Below, piece by piece: positions 1 to 5,458 of a DNA stretch of 6,717 nt. The notes beneath the pieces were generated by a model. The model worked only from the letters and a program-made list of their open reading frames with translations. It was not told where the DNA came from and searched no databases. The position numbers and the translations under genes are program-made. Every line of letters starts with the position of its first letter. The stretch's first letter is position 1. The stretch lies in NCBI GenBank assembly GCA_030838025.1, contig JAUTXM010000185.1:1-6717 (forward strand), read 5' to 3'. This DNA comes from Acidimicrobiaceae bacterium (GTDB taxonomy: Bacteria > Actinomycetota > Acidimicrobiia > Acidimicrobiales > Palsa-688).

Positions 1-450
1 GCCGAGGCGGCGGCCGAGGCCGCCCAAGCCCAGGTGATCGCCCTCACCCAAGCGGGCGAGGACCTGCTGTTGCCCGAACAGGTGGACCTGGCGTACTGCC
101 GGGTCGTCCTGCTCCACGTCCACGACCCCGTGGCGGTGTTGTTGCGGATGCGAGCCGCGGTGCGCCCCGGGGGCTGGGTGGTGGCCCAGGAGCCCATCAC
201 CTCGGCCGGGCGCATCGACGGGAGGCCATTTTCCTACCCTGAGGCCCGGCACCCCGACGTGGGTGCGGTGCTGCCCAAGCTGGTGCGCGACGCCGGTTTG
301 GAGCTGGTCGACGCCTGGGCCGAGGCGCCCGCGTGGGTCGGCCCGGGCCCCATCAGCGACTACTTGGAGGCCCTGACCGGCGTCGATCCGGGCGACGACC
401 CGGTGGTGTTGCCGCCGCTCGTGACCGTCGTGGCCCGCCGCTCCGGCTGA
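1..450 (+). CDS. SAM-dependent methyltransferase, C-terminal fragment (5' end outside window)
   Basis: The frame is open from base 1 and ends at TGA 448-450, so this is the 3' part of a gene that begins upstream. The GTG at 34 is only an internal codon. The visible 149 residues start with an Ala/Glu/Gln-rich stretch. They continue with the pattern seen after motif I of class I Rossmann methyltransferases: an acidic residue, VDLAYCRVVLLHVHDP, then a helix and an RPGGW turn followed by a strand ending AQEP. This corresponds to motifs IV-VI of the UbiE/Methyltransf_11-like fold. The SAM-binding GxGxG motif is missing because it lies outside the window, and the substrate cannot be told. Its stop is 22 nt before mcd, but mcd appears to have its own promoter in that gap, so a shared function is not implied. 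The fold assignment is fairly secure; the specific role is unknown. Confidence 0.8.
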   Translation, partial: AEAAAEAAQAQVIALTQAGEDLLLPEQVDLAYCRVVLLHVHDPVAVLLRMRAAVRPGGWVVAQEPITSAGRIDGRPFSYPEARHPDVGAVLPKLVRDAGLELVDAWAEAPAWVGPGPISDYLEALTGVDPGDDPVVLPPLVTVVARRSG

Positions 451-459
451 AGTCAGCTA

Positions 460-472
460 TACCCTCGGGCCC
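460..472 (+). promoter_or_regulatory. Putative -10 element (TACCCT, 460-465) for leaderless mcd mRNA
   Basis: TACCCT fits the actinobacterial -10 pattern TANNNT and is followed by exactly 7 nt before the mcd ATG, so transcription could start at or next to the start codon. An overlapping TATACC at 458-463 is an alternative hexamer. There is no Shine-Dalgarno sequence in the 22-nt gap after the methyltransferase stop, which fits a leaderless start. No clear -35 box is seen. The same geometry recurs at two other genes in the window. Confidence 0.45.
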
Positions 473-2092
473 ATGCCTGCGGTCGCCGATCTGGCTTCGC
501 TGCACGCGGCAGTGGCGGTCGCGGACGGCGTGATCGGCCGGGCCGCGGCCCACCTGGCGGCCCAGGGCGCCGGTGCGGTCGATGCCAACCAGGTGGTGGC
601 CTACGACCTGGCGCATGCCGCTGCGGGCGTGGCGGTGGCCCGGGCGGCGGTCAACTACGCCGCCTTGGGCGAGGTCGAGGCGGCCCTGGCGAGTGCCTTC
701 GTGGCCGACGCACTCTTCGAGCTCACGACCAAGGTCCTGGGCCGGGAGGCACAGTGGGGCGTCCCCCGGGGCGCCCTCGACGGGGTGCGACCGGTCATCG
801 AGGCCTATCGCGACCCGGCCTTCCTGGCGTCGCTGGCCTCGCCCGGCGCCGAGGGGGGCCGCCACCTCGACCGCGACTTCGAGATGGTGCAGGACACGTT
901 TCGCCGCTTCGCCGACGAACGGATCCGCCCCGTCGCCGACGAGATCCACCGGACCAACGGCGACATCCCCGAGTCGCTCATCGCCGGCCTGGCCGAGATG
1001 GGCTGCTTCGGGCTTTCGGTCCCCGAGGAGTACGGCGGGTTCGCGTCGGGTGGCCCGAGCGACCTGCTGGGGATGGTGATCGCCACCGAGGAGCTGTCGC
1101 GGGTGTCGCTCGGGGTGGGCGGCTCGCTGATCACCCGGCCCGAGATCCTGACTCGGGCGCTGGTCAAGGGGGGAACCGAGGAGCAGAAGCAGGCCTGGCT
1201 GCCGCAGATCGCGGCCGGCGAACTGATGGCGGCGGTCGCGGTGACCGAGCCTGATTTCGGCTCCGACGTGGCGGGGCTCAAGGCGACCGCCAGCGCGGTT
1301 GATGGCGGCTGGGCTATCAACGGCGTGAAGACGTGGTGCACCTTCGCCGCCCGGGCCGACCTCGTGATGCTCTTGGCCCGGACCGACCCCGACCGTTCCA
1401 AGGCCCACCGGGGGCTCAGCCTGTTCGTCGTCCCCAAGCCGCAGGCCGACGGGCGGGGCTTCCTCCTCTCTCAGGCCGACCTCGGCGGTCCCGGGGAGGG
1501 CCGCCTTGAAGGTCGCCCCATCGACACCATCGGGTACCGGGGCATGCACTCCTTCGAACTGGCCTTCGACAACTGGTGGGTGGCCGATGGCTGCCTCATC
1601 GGCGGACCGGCGGGTCTGGGTCGGGGCTTCTACCTGCAGATGGAGGGCTTCGAAGCCGGCCGGTTGCAGACCGCCGCTCGGGCCATCGGTGTCATGCAGG
1701 CGGCCTTCGAGGCCGCCCGCGACTATGCGGCCAACCGGGTGGTGTTCGGCCGGCCCATCGGGGAGTACCAGTTGTCCCAGGCGAAGTTGGGCCGTATGGC
1801 GGCCCTCATCCAAGCGACCCGCCAGCACATGTACGAGGTGGCCCGCCTGATGGCGGCGGGGACCGGCGCGGTCGAGGCGTCCATGCTCAAGGCCTACGTG
1901 TGCCGGGCGGCGGAATGGGTCACGCGCGAGGCGATGCAGATCCACGGGGGCATGGGCTACGCCGAGGAGTTCCCGGTATCGCGTTACTTCGTCGATGCCC
2001 GGGTGCTGTCGATCTTCGAGGGGGCCGACGAGACCCTGGCGCTCAAAGTTGTTGCCCGGCGACTGGTGGAGCAAGCCACCGGGGAGCGGTAG
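473..2092 (+). CDS. mcd: (2S)-methylsuccinyl-CoA dehydrogenase (ethylmalonyl-CoA pathway), FAD-dependent
   Basis: This 539-residue flavoprotein of the acyl-CoA dehydrogenase family is predicted to oxidise (2S)-methylsuccinyl-CoA to mesaconyl-CoA in the cytoplasm, passing electrons to electron-transfer flavoprotein. Residues about 1-125 form an extra alanine-rich helical domain. The classical fold follows: N-terminal helices (about 130-240), beta domain with AVTEPDFGSD (256-265), NGVKTWCTFAARAD (283-296) and IDTIGYRGMHS (350-360), and C-terminal helices with GRLQTAARAIG (396-406), IHGGMGYAEEF (490-500) and IFEGADE (514-520). E516 sits where many family members carry the catalytic glutamate. 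Ordinary acyl-CoA dehydrogenases have about 380-400 residues. The extra N-terminal domain, the TWCTFAARAD stretch and the IHGGMGYAEE...SIFEGADE tail are what I remember as typical of Mcd. The nearby mcl gene supports this. The alternative is a related long acyl-CoA dehydrogenase of unknown substrate. ATG 473 is chosen because it lies 7 nt after a -10-like element. Confidence 0.85.
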   Translation: MPAVADLASLHAAVAVADGVIGRAAAHLAAQGAGAVDANQVVAYDLAHAAAGVAVARAAVNYAALGEVEAALASAFVADALFELTTKVLGREAQWGVPRGALDGVRPVIEAYRDPAFLASLASPGAEGGRHLDRDFEMVQDTFRRFADERIRPVADEIHRTNGDIPESLIAGLAEMGCFGLSVPEEYGGFASGGPSDLLGMVIATEELSRVSLGVGGSLITRPEILTRALVKGGTEEQKQAWLPQIAAGELMAAVAVTEPDFGSDVAGLKATASAVDGGWAINGVKTWCTFAARADLVMLLARTDPDRSKAHRGLSLFVVPKPQADGRGFLLSQADLGGPGEGRLEGRPIDTIGYRGMHSFELAFDNWWVADGCLIGGPAGLGRGFYLQMEGFEAGRLQTAARAIGVMQAAFEAARDYAANRVVFGRPIGEYQLSQAKLGRMAALIQATRQHMYEVARLMAAGTGAVEASMLKAYVCRAAEWVTREAMQIHGGMGYAEEFPVSRYFVDARVLSIFEGADETLALKVVARRLVEQATGER

Positions 2093-2114
2093 TTTGTGTG
2101 CTCCCCAACCGGCC

Positions 2115-2122
2115 GGAAGGAG
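2115..2122 (+). promoter_or_regulatory. Strong ribosome binding site (GGAAGGAG) that fixes the selenoprotein start
   Basis: GGAAGGAG lies 5 nt before ATG 2128. An in-frame GTG at 2122 overlaps this site and would be too close to use it, so ATG 2128 is the better start. The whole gap after the mcd stop is only 35 nt, which suggests translation from the same transcript as mcd. Confidence 0.7.
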
Positions 2123-2127
2123 TGAGC

Positions 2128-2400
2128 ATGCTCGACCCCAGGCACACCGTCCTGATCGAGTTCTGCGTTCCCTGAAATTACACGCCCCGCGCCGTCGGTC
2201 TGACGGACGAACTCCTGTCCAGCTGGGCTCCGATCATCAAGGCCGTCGAGCTGCTCCCCTCGTCCAAGGGTCGTTTCGAGGTGACCGTGGACGACGAGTT
2301 GATCTTTTCCAAGGCGAGCCTCGGACGCCACGCCAATCCCGGCGAAGTGGCGGCGTTGGTACGAGATCGGATCGGACCGCCGGTGCTCCGCGCCAAGTGA
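2128..2400 (+). CDS. Selenoprotein of the Rdx (SelW/SelT/SelH-like) family, UGA decoded as selenocysteine
   Basis: Reading from ATG 2128 gives 15 residues ending FCVP, then TGA at 2173-2175. The same frame then stays open to TGA 2398-2400. With the first TGA read as selenocysteine (U16) the product has 90 residues and a C13-V-P-U16 motif, followed by NYTPRAVGLTDELL (17-30). Further on come GRFEVTVDDELIFSK and LGRHANPGEV. This is the Rdx thioredoxin-like layout: first strand, CxxC/CxxU at the start of the first helix, then strands and a C-terminal helix. Family members often carry CxxC or CxxU here and are thought to act in thiol redox reactions; their exact substrates are poorly known. A SECIS-like hairpin follows the UGA at a suitable distance. 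The gene is 35 nt after mcd with a strong ribosome binding site, so it is probably co-transcribed. A cysteine-to-TGA mutation or sequencing error is the alternative, but the TGA falls exactly on the redox-active position. The host must have selA, selB, selC and selD, none of which is in this window. Confidence 0.87.
2173..2175 (+). other. UGA selenocysteine codon (recoded stop)
   Basis: This in-frame TGA encodes the proposed U16 of the Rdx-family protein. It sits three codons after a TGC cysteine, giving CxxU, and the next residues NYTPRA match the family's usual continuation of the motif. Conserved coding sequence continues for 74 codons beyond it. Confidence 0.85.
2190..2209 (+). promoter_or_regulatory. 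Putative bacterial SECIS hairpin with GGUCU apical loop
   Basis: CCGUC (2192-2196) pairs perfectly with GACGG (2202-2206) around the five-base loop GGUCU (2197-2201). G2191-C2208 and C2190-G2209 add two pairs below a single bulged A2207. The first loop G is separated from the UGA by 21 nt, within the range described for bacterial SECIS elements. As I recall it, the Escherichia coli fdhF element has a very similar AGGUCU apical loop bound by SelB. There is no U-run after the stem, so it does not look like a terminator. The base pairing is seen directly; binding by SelB is inferred. Confidence 0.72.
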
Positions 2401-2538
2401 GGTTTGAGTAGTCCGGCCAATTGGGAAACATCGGCTGAACTGCGATCACCCGCCGAGGCGCCGGGCGGGGAATAGCCGGCGGCAGGAACTGGTTTCCCGT
2501 TAGCCAACCACGGTCACGTCCTACTCGAGGAGGATTCG
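2401..2538 (+). other. Intergenic region with three nested inverted repeats (possible structured leader)
   Basis: No gene is seen in these 138 bases. Three helices can nest: GGGAAAC 2423-2429 with GTTTCCC 2492-2498, CGGCT 2432-2436 with AGCCG 2474-2478, and CCCGCC 2449-2454 with GGCGGG 2464-2469. Together they could fold about 2423-2498 into one long imperfect stem upstream of the acidic zinc-ribbon gene. I do not recognise a known riboswitch. There is no T-run, so an intrinsic terminator is not supported, and no clear promoter hexamer stands out. In sequence this GC-rich, short complementary segments arise often by chance. Confidence 0.3.
2527..2534 (+). promoter_or_regulatory. Ribosome binding site (GAGGAGGA) for the acidic zinc-ribbon gene
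   Basis: A near-ideal purine tract lies 4 nt before ATG 2539. It makes this ATG a better start than the in-frame internal ATGs at 2602 and 2614, which have no comparable site. This gene therefore uses a leadered start, unlike mcd, mcl and the dienelactone hydrolase gene. Confidence 0.7.
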
Positions 2539-3225
2539 ATGACCAGCCCCAAGGTGAGGGCGCACGCGACGCCCAAGGGGGCGATCGCCTCCGAAGATGA
2601 GATGAGTGATGACATGAGCACCACCGAGATCGAAGTTGTACAACACAGCGCAACCCGGTCCGCCGGCCCCACCGCGTCCGGGTCAGGGTCCGGGTCTGGG
2701 TCTGGGTCTGGGTCCGATGGCGTAGAGGACATCGAGAACATCGACGAAGTCGAGGAGCTCGACGACCTGGATGACATTGACGGCGGCGACGCGCTCGACG
2801 ACGGGCTTGATGACGATGCCGACGGCCTCGGCGACGACGATGCCGACGGCCTGGACGACGACGACGTCGATGCGGTGCTCGACGCGGTCGATGTGGTGAC
2901 CGATGGGGTCGAGGTGAAGGTCGTCAAGGTTGCGACCCCCGCCGACCCGACCGCCGAGCCCGAAACCGACGACGACGACGGCCTGGCCGACGAGGTCGAG
3001 GCCAGCCTGGATGTGATCCTGGCGGAGCGCCTGCGCGGTGGCGACACCGAGGTCGACGACGAGGTCGAAGACGACGAGGAGGAGGATGACGGCACGCCGA
3101 ACCAACTGGCGACCGTCATACCGGTACGGCGGCCCGACGAGTTCCTGTGCCAGTCGTGTTTTCTACTGAAGCCCCCCGGCCAGCTGGCCGATCCCGACCA
3201 CCAGCTGTGCCGGGATTGCGCCTAA
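2539..3225 (+). CDS. Highly acidic protein with C-terminal DUF4193-like zinc ribbon
   Basis: The product has 228 residues. Residues 1-46 are mixed. Residues 47-59 are a Ser-Gly repeat linker. About 60-115 is almost entirely Asp/Glu with Gly and Leu, including two 8-residue repeats (91-98 and 99-106) that contain DxDxDG. A second acidic run covers about 140-190. The last 29 residues hold the only clearly folded motif: C204-Q-S-C207 and C224-R-D-C227, preceded by DEFL and with a hydrophobic FLLK stretch between. This matches the tail of small actinobacterial DUF4193-type proteins, usually about 100 residues, which also have acidic N-terminal parts. The function of that family is unknown to me; zinc binding by the four cysteines is inferred. 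No signal peptide or membrane segment is seen. The gene is 138 nt after the selenoprotein gene and converges on mcl. The enlarged low-complexity region is the odd feature. Confidence 0.75.
   Translation: MTSPKVRAHATPKGAIASEDEMSDDMSTTEIEVVQHSATRSAGPTASGSGSGSGSGSGSDGVEDIENIDEVEELDDLDDIDGGDALDDGLDDDADGLGDDDADGLDDDDVDAVLDAVDVVTDGVEVKVVKVATPADPTAEPETDDDDGLADEVEASLDVILAERLRGGDTEVDDEVEDDEEEDDGTPNQLATVIPVRRPDEFLCQSCFLLKPPGQLADPDHQLCRDCA
2677..2715 (+). repeat. Hexanucleotide tandem repeat GGGTCN coding for a Ser-Gly linker
   Basis: About six and a half in-frame copies of a 6-nt unit (TCNGGG) encode alternating Ser and Gly at residues 47-59. Only the third base of the Ser codon varies (C, A or T). 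The unit length is a multiple of three, so gain or loss of copies would change linker length without breaking the frame. Confidence 0.85.
2809..2856 (+). repeat. Two 24-nt imperfect direct repeats coding for DDDADGLG-like units
   Basis: Units 2809-2832 and 2833-2856 differ at only a few bases and encode two adjacent 8-residue units, residues 91-98 and 99-106. Each contains DxDxDG, the spacing found in calcium-binding loops. In such an acidic tract this spacing can also occur by chance. Confidence 0.7.
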
Positions 3226-3243
3226 GCCAGCGGCCGCGTCGCT

Positions 3244-3300
3244 GTCAGGCCGGCGCGGCGTCAGGCCGGCGCGGCGTCAGGCCGGCGTCGGTGTCAGGCC
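3244..3300. repeat. 16-bp tandem repeat between convergent genes, running over the mcl stop codon
   Basis: GTCAGGCCGGCGCGGC occurs exactly twice in tandem (3244-3259, 3260-3275). A third, partly altered copy follows from 3276, and a fourth start (GTCAGGCC) is at 3293. The mcl stop codon (3277-3279 on the plus strand) lies in the third copy and its last codons lie in the third and fourth. The 51-nt gap between the two convergent stop codons is mostly this repeat. The GC-rich GCCGGC cores are self-complementary and could fold in transcripts from both sides, but there is no T-run. Confidence 0.8.
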
Positions 3301-4224
3301 CGCCCGCTCGCCTAGGGCAACGACTCGCGCCGCCACCTTGCGCGACGCCTCGTCGATCATCTCGTCGCCGAACATGACCGCCCCCCGACGGTCCCCCTGG
3401 CCACCATCGGTCGCCTCCTTGTAGGCATCGACAACGGCCCGGGCCCGGTCGAACTGGGCCTGGCTGGGGGCGAACATCTCGTTCAGGATCGGCACCTGGC
3501 TCGGGTGGATGGCCCACTTGCCGTCGTAGCCGAGGATTTGCGTCCGCCGGCTGTACTCCCGGAAACCGTCGAGGTCCTGGATCTTCACGTAGGGCCCGTC
3601 GATGACCTGGAGCCCGTTGGCCCGCCCCGCCATGAGGATCTTCATGAACACGTAGTGGAAGTAGTCACCCGGGTACTCGGCGATGGCGAGGCCACCGGCC
3701 AATGACGGCATGCCCATGGATGCCGAGAAGTCGACCGGGCCCAGGATGACGGTCTCGAGGCGGGGCGAGGCGGCGCAGATTTCCTCGACGTTGATCAGGC
3801 CCCGGGCGGTCTCGATCTGGGCCTCGATCCCGATGTGCCCGGGCGCCAGGCCCGCTCGGATCTCGACCTGGTTGAGCAGCAGGTCCAGGGCGACCACCTG
3901 GGCCGCGGTGTCCACCTTGGGTAGCATCACCTCGTCGAGTCGCAGCCCGGCATTGCCCACGACCTCGATGACGTCGAACACCGTCCATTTGGTGTCCCAA
4001 CTGTTGATCCGGACGCACAGGACCTTGTCGCCCCAGTCCAGGTTCTTGATGGCGTCGACTGCCTTGGCCCGGGCGCCCTCTTTCTCCAAGGGCGCGACCG
4101 CGTCCTCCAGGTCGAGGAACACCATGTCGGCGCCCAGTCCCGCCGCCTTCCCCATCATTTTCTCGCTGGATGCGGGAACGGAAAGGCAGGACCGGCGGGG
4201 CAGTTGACGGGTGCGCTGCGACAT
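3277..4224 (-). CDS. mcl: L-malyl-CoA / beta-methylmalyl-CoA lyase (CitE-like)
   Basis: This 315-residue protein belongs to the HpcH/HpaI-CitE TIM-barrel family. It is predicted to cleave beta-methylmalyl-CoA to glyoxylate and propionyl-CoA, and probably malyl-CoA to glyoxylate and acetyl-CoA, with Mg2+. Visible motifs in order are RSCLSVPASSEKMM (11-24), VFLDLEDAVAP (35-45), CVRINSWDT (70-78, R72 a likely CoA-ester contact), EVMLPKVD (98-105), IEAQIETARG (133-142, E138 a likely metal ligand), LGPVDFSASMGMP (161-173, D165 a likely metal ligand) and GYDGKWAIHPSQV (232-244). Length and the long loop near 180-215 suit Mcl better than citrate lyase CitE, and no citD or citF is present. A related member, such as a citramalyl- or malyl-CoA-specific lyase, remains possible. 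With mcd on the facing strand it points to the ethylmalonyl-CoA pathway. ATG 4224 is supported by a -10-like element 7 nt away and has no Shine-Dalgarno sequence. The C-terminus ends in a tandem repeat. Confidence 0.85.
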   Translation of the reverse strand: MSQRTRQLPRRSCLSVPASSEKMMGKAAGLGADMVFLDLEDAVAPLEKEGARAKAVDAIKNLDWGDKVLCVRINSWDTKWTVFDVIEVVGNAGLRLDEVMLPKVDTAAQVVALDLLLNQVEIRAGLAPGHIGIEAQIETARGLINVEEICAASPRLETVILGPVDFSASMGMPSLAGGLAIAEYPGDYFHYVFMKILMAGRANGLQVIDGPYVKIQDLDGFREYSRRTQILGYDGKWAIHPSQVPILNEMFAPSQAQFDRARAVVDAYKEATDGGQGDRRGAVMFGDEMIDEASRKVAARVVALGERAGLTPTPA

Positions 4225-4237
4225 GACCGCTATGTTA
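4225..4237 (-). promoter_or_regulatory. Putative -10 element (TAACAT) for leaderless mcl mRNA
   Basis: On the minus strand TAACAT (4237 down to 4232) is followed by exactly 7 nt and then the mcl ATG. It fits TANNNT and would place the transcript start at or beside the A of ATG. No Shine-Dalgarno sequence is present. A -35 box is not evident. Confidence 0.6.
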
Positions 4238-4248
4238 CCGATCGGTAA
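4235..4248. promoter_or_regulatory. Perfect 14-bp palindromic operator candidate over the mcl promoter
   Basis: TTACCGATCGGTAA is its own reverse complement over all 14 bases. It overlaps the first three bases of the mcl -10 element and covers the adjacent spacer, a position where a bound repressor would block RNA polymerase. The size and symmetry are like TetR-family operators. The regulator is not in the window, so its identity is not known. Confidence 0.6.
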
Positions 4249-4252
4249 TACA

Positions 4253-5374
4253 TCACGCGGCCGCGGCGCCCAGGTCGGCCGGGGTCAGCTGCTCGGAGAT
4301 GAGGCGGGCGAAGCGGGCCGGATCCCCTGCGACGAACCGCCTGCACAGCGCCACCCCCTCGACGTAGCAGTACACATAGGCCCGCCACGTGGGATCGGTC
4401 AGGAACTGCACCGCCTTCTTGGCCCGGGGCCGCGACAGGAGCGACCAGCGAGCCAGGTAGTCGACCACGGTGTCGACGTCGGCGCCCTGGTCGTGCAGCA
4501 AGAGCGCGGCGTTGCCTCGTACCGTGCCCAACGACTCGCCCGCCTCCGCCAGCTGCGCCACCAAGTCGGCGTCATAGGGGATGCCGAGCGGCCGGAGGTG
4601 GCTGGCCACCACCGGCTCGGGGCGACGACCGGCGACGACCTCCAAGCCCAGATCCGCCAGGCCCTCGGCCAGCAGGCACTGGGGCGTGCCGACCAGGAAG
4701 ATCGTCTCCTCCAGATGCTGCCGCCGCCGGACCAAACCCACCTCTTTGCGGCAGTGCTCGGTGTGGTGGCCCGGATAGGCCTCGTGGGCGACCAGGTGAC
4801 CGAGACCGGCCGACGGCACGGGCAGGTCGACGTTGATCACCACCCGGCTGCGCAGATCGCCCAGGTAGTAGTTGAAGCCAGCCCACGGCTCGTTGGTCAC
4901 CAGGTCGAACTCGACCCGCTCGCCCTCGGGCAGGCCGAAAAGCGTCGCCGTGCGCTGCCGCAGGTCCTCGGCGAGGGAGTCGACGGCCGGGCGGAGCTTG
5001 TCGGGCGGCACCACCTGGGTCTCGCGCCAGGCCATGTAGCGCTCGCCCAGCGGGCCTGACCCGGGCAACACCTCGTCCAGCCGCCGATGGGCGGCGGCGA
5101 AGGTGTCCTCGGCCACCATCTCGGGCCGCACTCCGTAGCACGCCTGCACCTCGTCGACGTAGCCGATCCTCTCGCCGGCCAGCTTGGCCGCCGTGGTCCT
5201 CAGCCCCGCCACCTGGGCGGACAGGAAACGGCGCCTCGTGGCATCGAGGTCGGTGTCGGCCGCCAGGTCGGCCAGCAGCCGCCGAGCCCGGGTCTCGAGC
5301 TCCGCCGGTGGGCGGGGCGCCTCGGCCGCCGCCCGGGCGGCCAGGTCGGCGGGGCCGTAGTAGGCGTCGACCAT
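4253..5374 (-). CDS. HExxxGHH metalloprotease-like protein (DUF885-like)
   Basis: From ATG 5374 the product has 373 residues. The key motif is HEAYPGHH at 197-204, preceded by a GLGHLVA helix, which matches the HExxPGHH zinc-binding motif of DUF885-type peptidase-like proteins. EGLADLG at 238-244 probably supplies the third zinc ligand (E238), as in gluzincins. The NYYLGDLRSRVVINVDLPV stretch (168-186) resembles the substrate-edge strand before the active-site helix. Nothing shows the substrate, and no signal peptide is seen, so a cytoplasmic enzyme is likely. The true N-terminus is probably further upstream: the frame stays open to the dienelactone hydrolase stop at 5468, and the translated stretch (YLALGLALGRHIDG just before M1) looks like real protein. 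No ATG, GTG or TTG exists there, but a GGGAGG site precedes an ATC codon at 5449-5447, which would give 398 residues. The gene follows the hydrolase gene closely and probably shares its transcript. Confidence 0.7.
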   Translation of the reverse strand: MVDAYYGPADLAARAAAEAPRPPAELETRARRLLADLAADTDLDATRRRFLSAQVAGLRTTAAKLAGERIGYVDEVQACYGVRPEMVAEDTFAAAHRRLDEVLPGSGPLGERYMAWRETQVVPPDKLRPAVDSLAEDLRQRTATLFGLPEGERVEFDLVTNEPWAGFNYYLGDLRSRVVINVDLPVPSAGLGHLVAHEAYPGHHTEHCRKEVGLVRRRQHLEETIFLVGTPQCLLAEGLADLGLEVVAGRRPEPVVASHLRPLGIPYDADLVAQLAEAGESLGTVRGNAALLLHDQGADVDTVVDYLARWSLLSRPRAKKAVQFLTDPTWRAYVYCYVEGVALCRRFVAGDPARFARLISEQLTPADLGAAAA

Positions 5375-5458
5375 GCCGTCGATGTGACGGCCCAGCGCCA
5401 GTCCTAGCGCCAGGTACTCGACGACGAGGTCGGAGAGGAGGTCAGGGATGGGAAAAAG

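Noticed and set aside
34..450. GTG 34 as the start of a complete small methyltransferase
   Set aside because: The frame is open to the left edge, and the product would lack the SAM-binding half of the fold, so the gene is cut by the window.
353..2074. Long open frame on the minus strand opposite mcd (573 codons)
   Set aside because: It is antisense to a well-supported mcd. Its translation is rich in Arg, Gly, His and Pro with no family motif, as expected where high GC at third positions keeps the opposite strand open.
2155..2200. Formate dehydrogenase fragment, suggested by the fdhF-like SECIS loop
   Set aside because: The encoded protein has an Rdx-type CxxU context and only 90 residues, with no similarity to molybdopterin oxidoreductases.
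2190..2209. Reading the hairpin as an intrinsic terminator
   Set aside because: The stem is short, lies inside coding sequence and has no following T-run.
2128..2400. Reading the short gene after mcd as a pseudogene with a premature stop
   Set aside because: The only in-frame stop falls exactly at the Cys/Sec redox position, the rest of the frame is intact, the ribosome binding site is strong and a SECIS-like hairpin follows.
3244..3300. CRISPR array or replication iterons
   Set aside because: Units are directly adjacent with no spacers, there are no cas genes, and no replication gene or AT-rich origin is nearby. A simple tandem repeat explains it.
4211..5059. Long open frame on the plus strand opposite the metalloprotease-like gene, with a similar one at 5534-6397
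   Set aside because: Both lie over genes with clear catalytic motifs on the minus strand and show only low-complexity Gly/Arg/Gln/His-rich translations.
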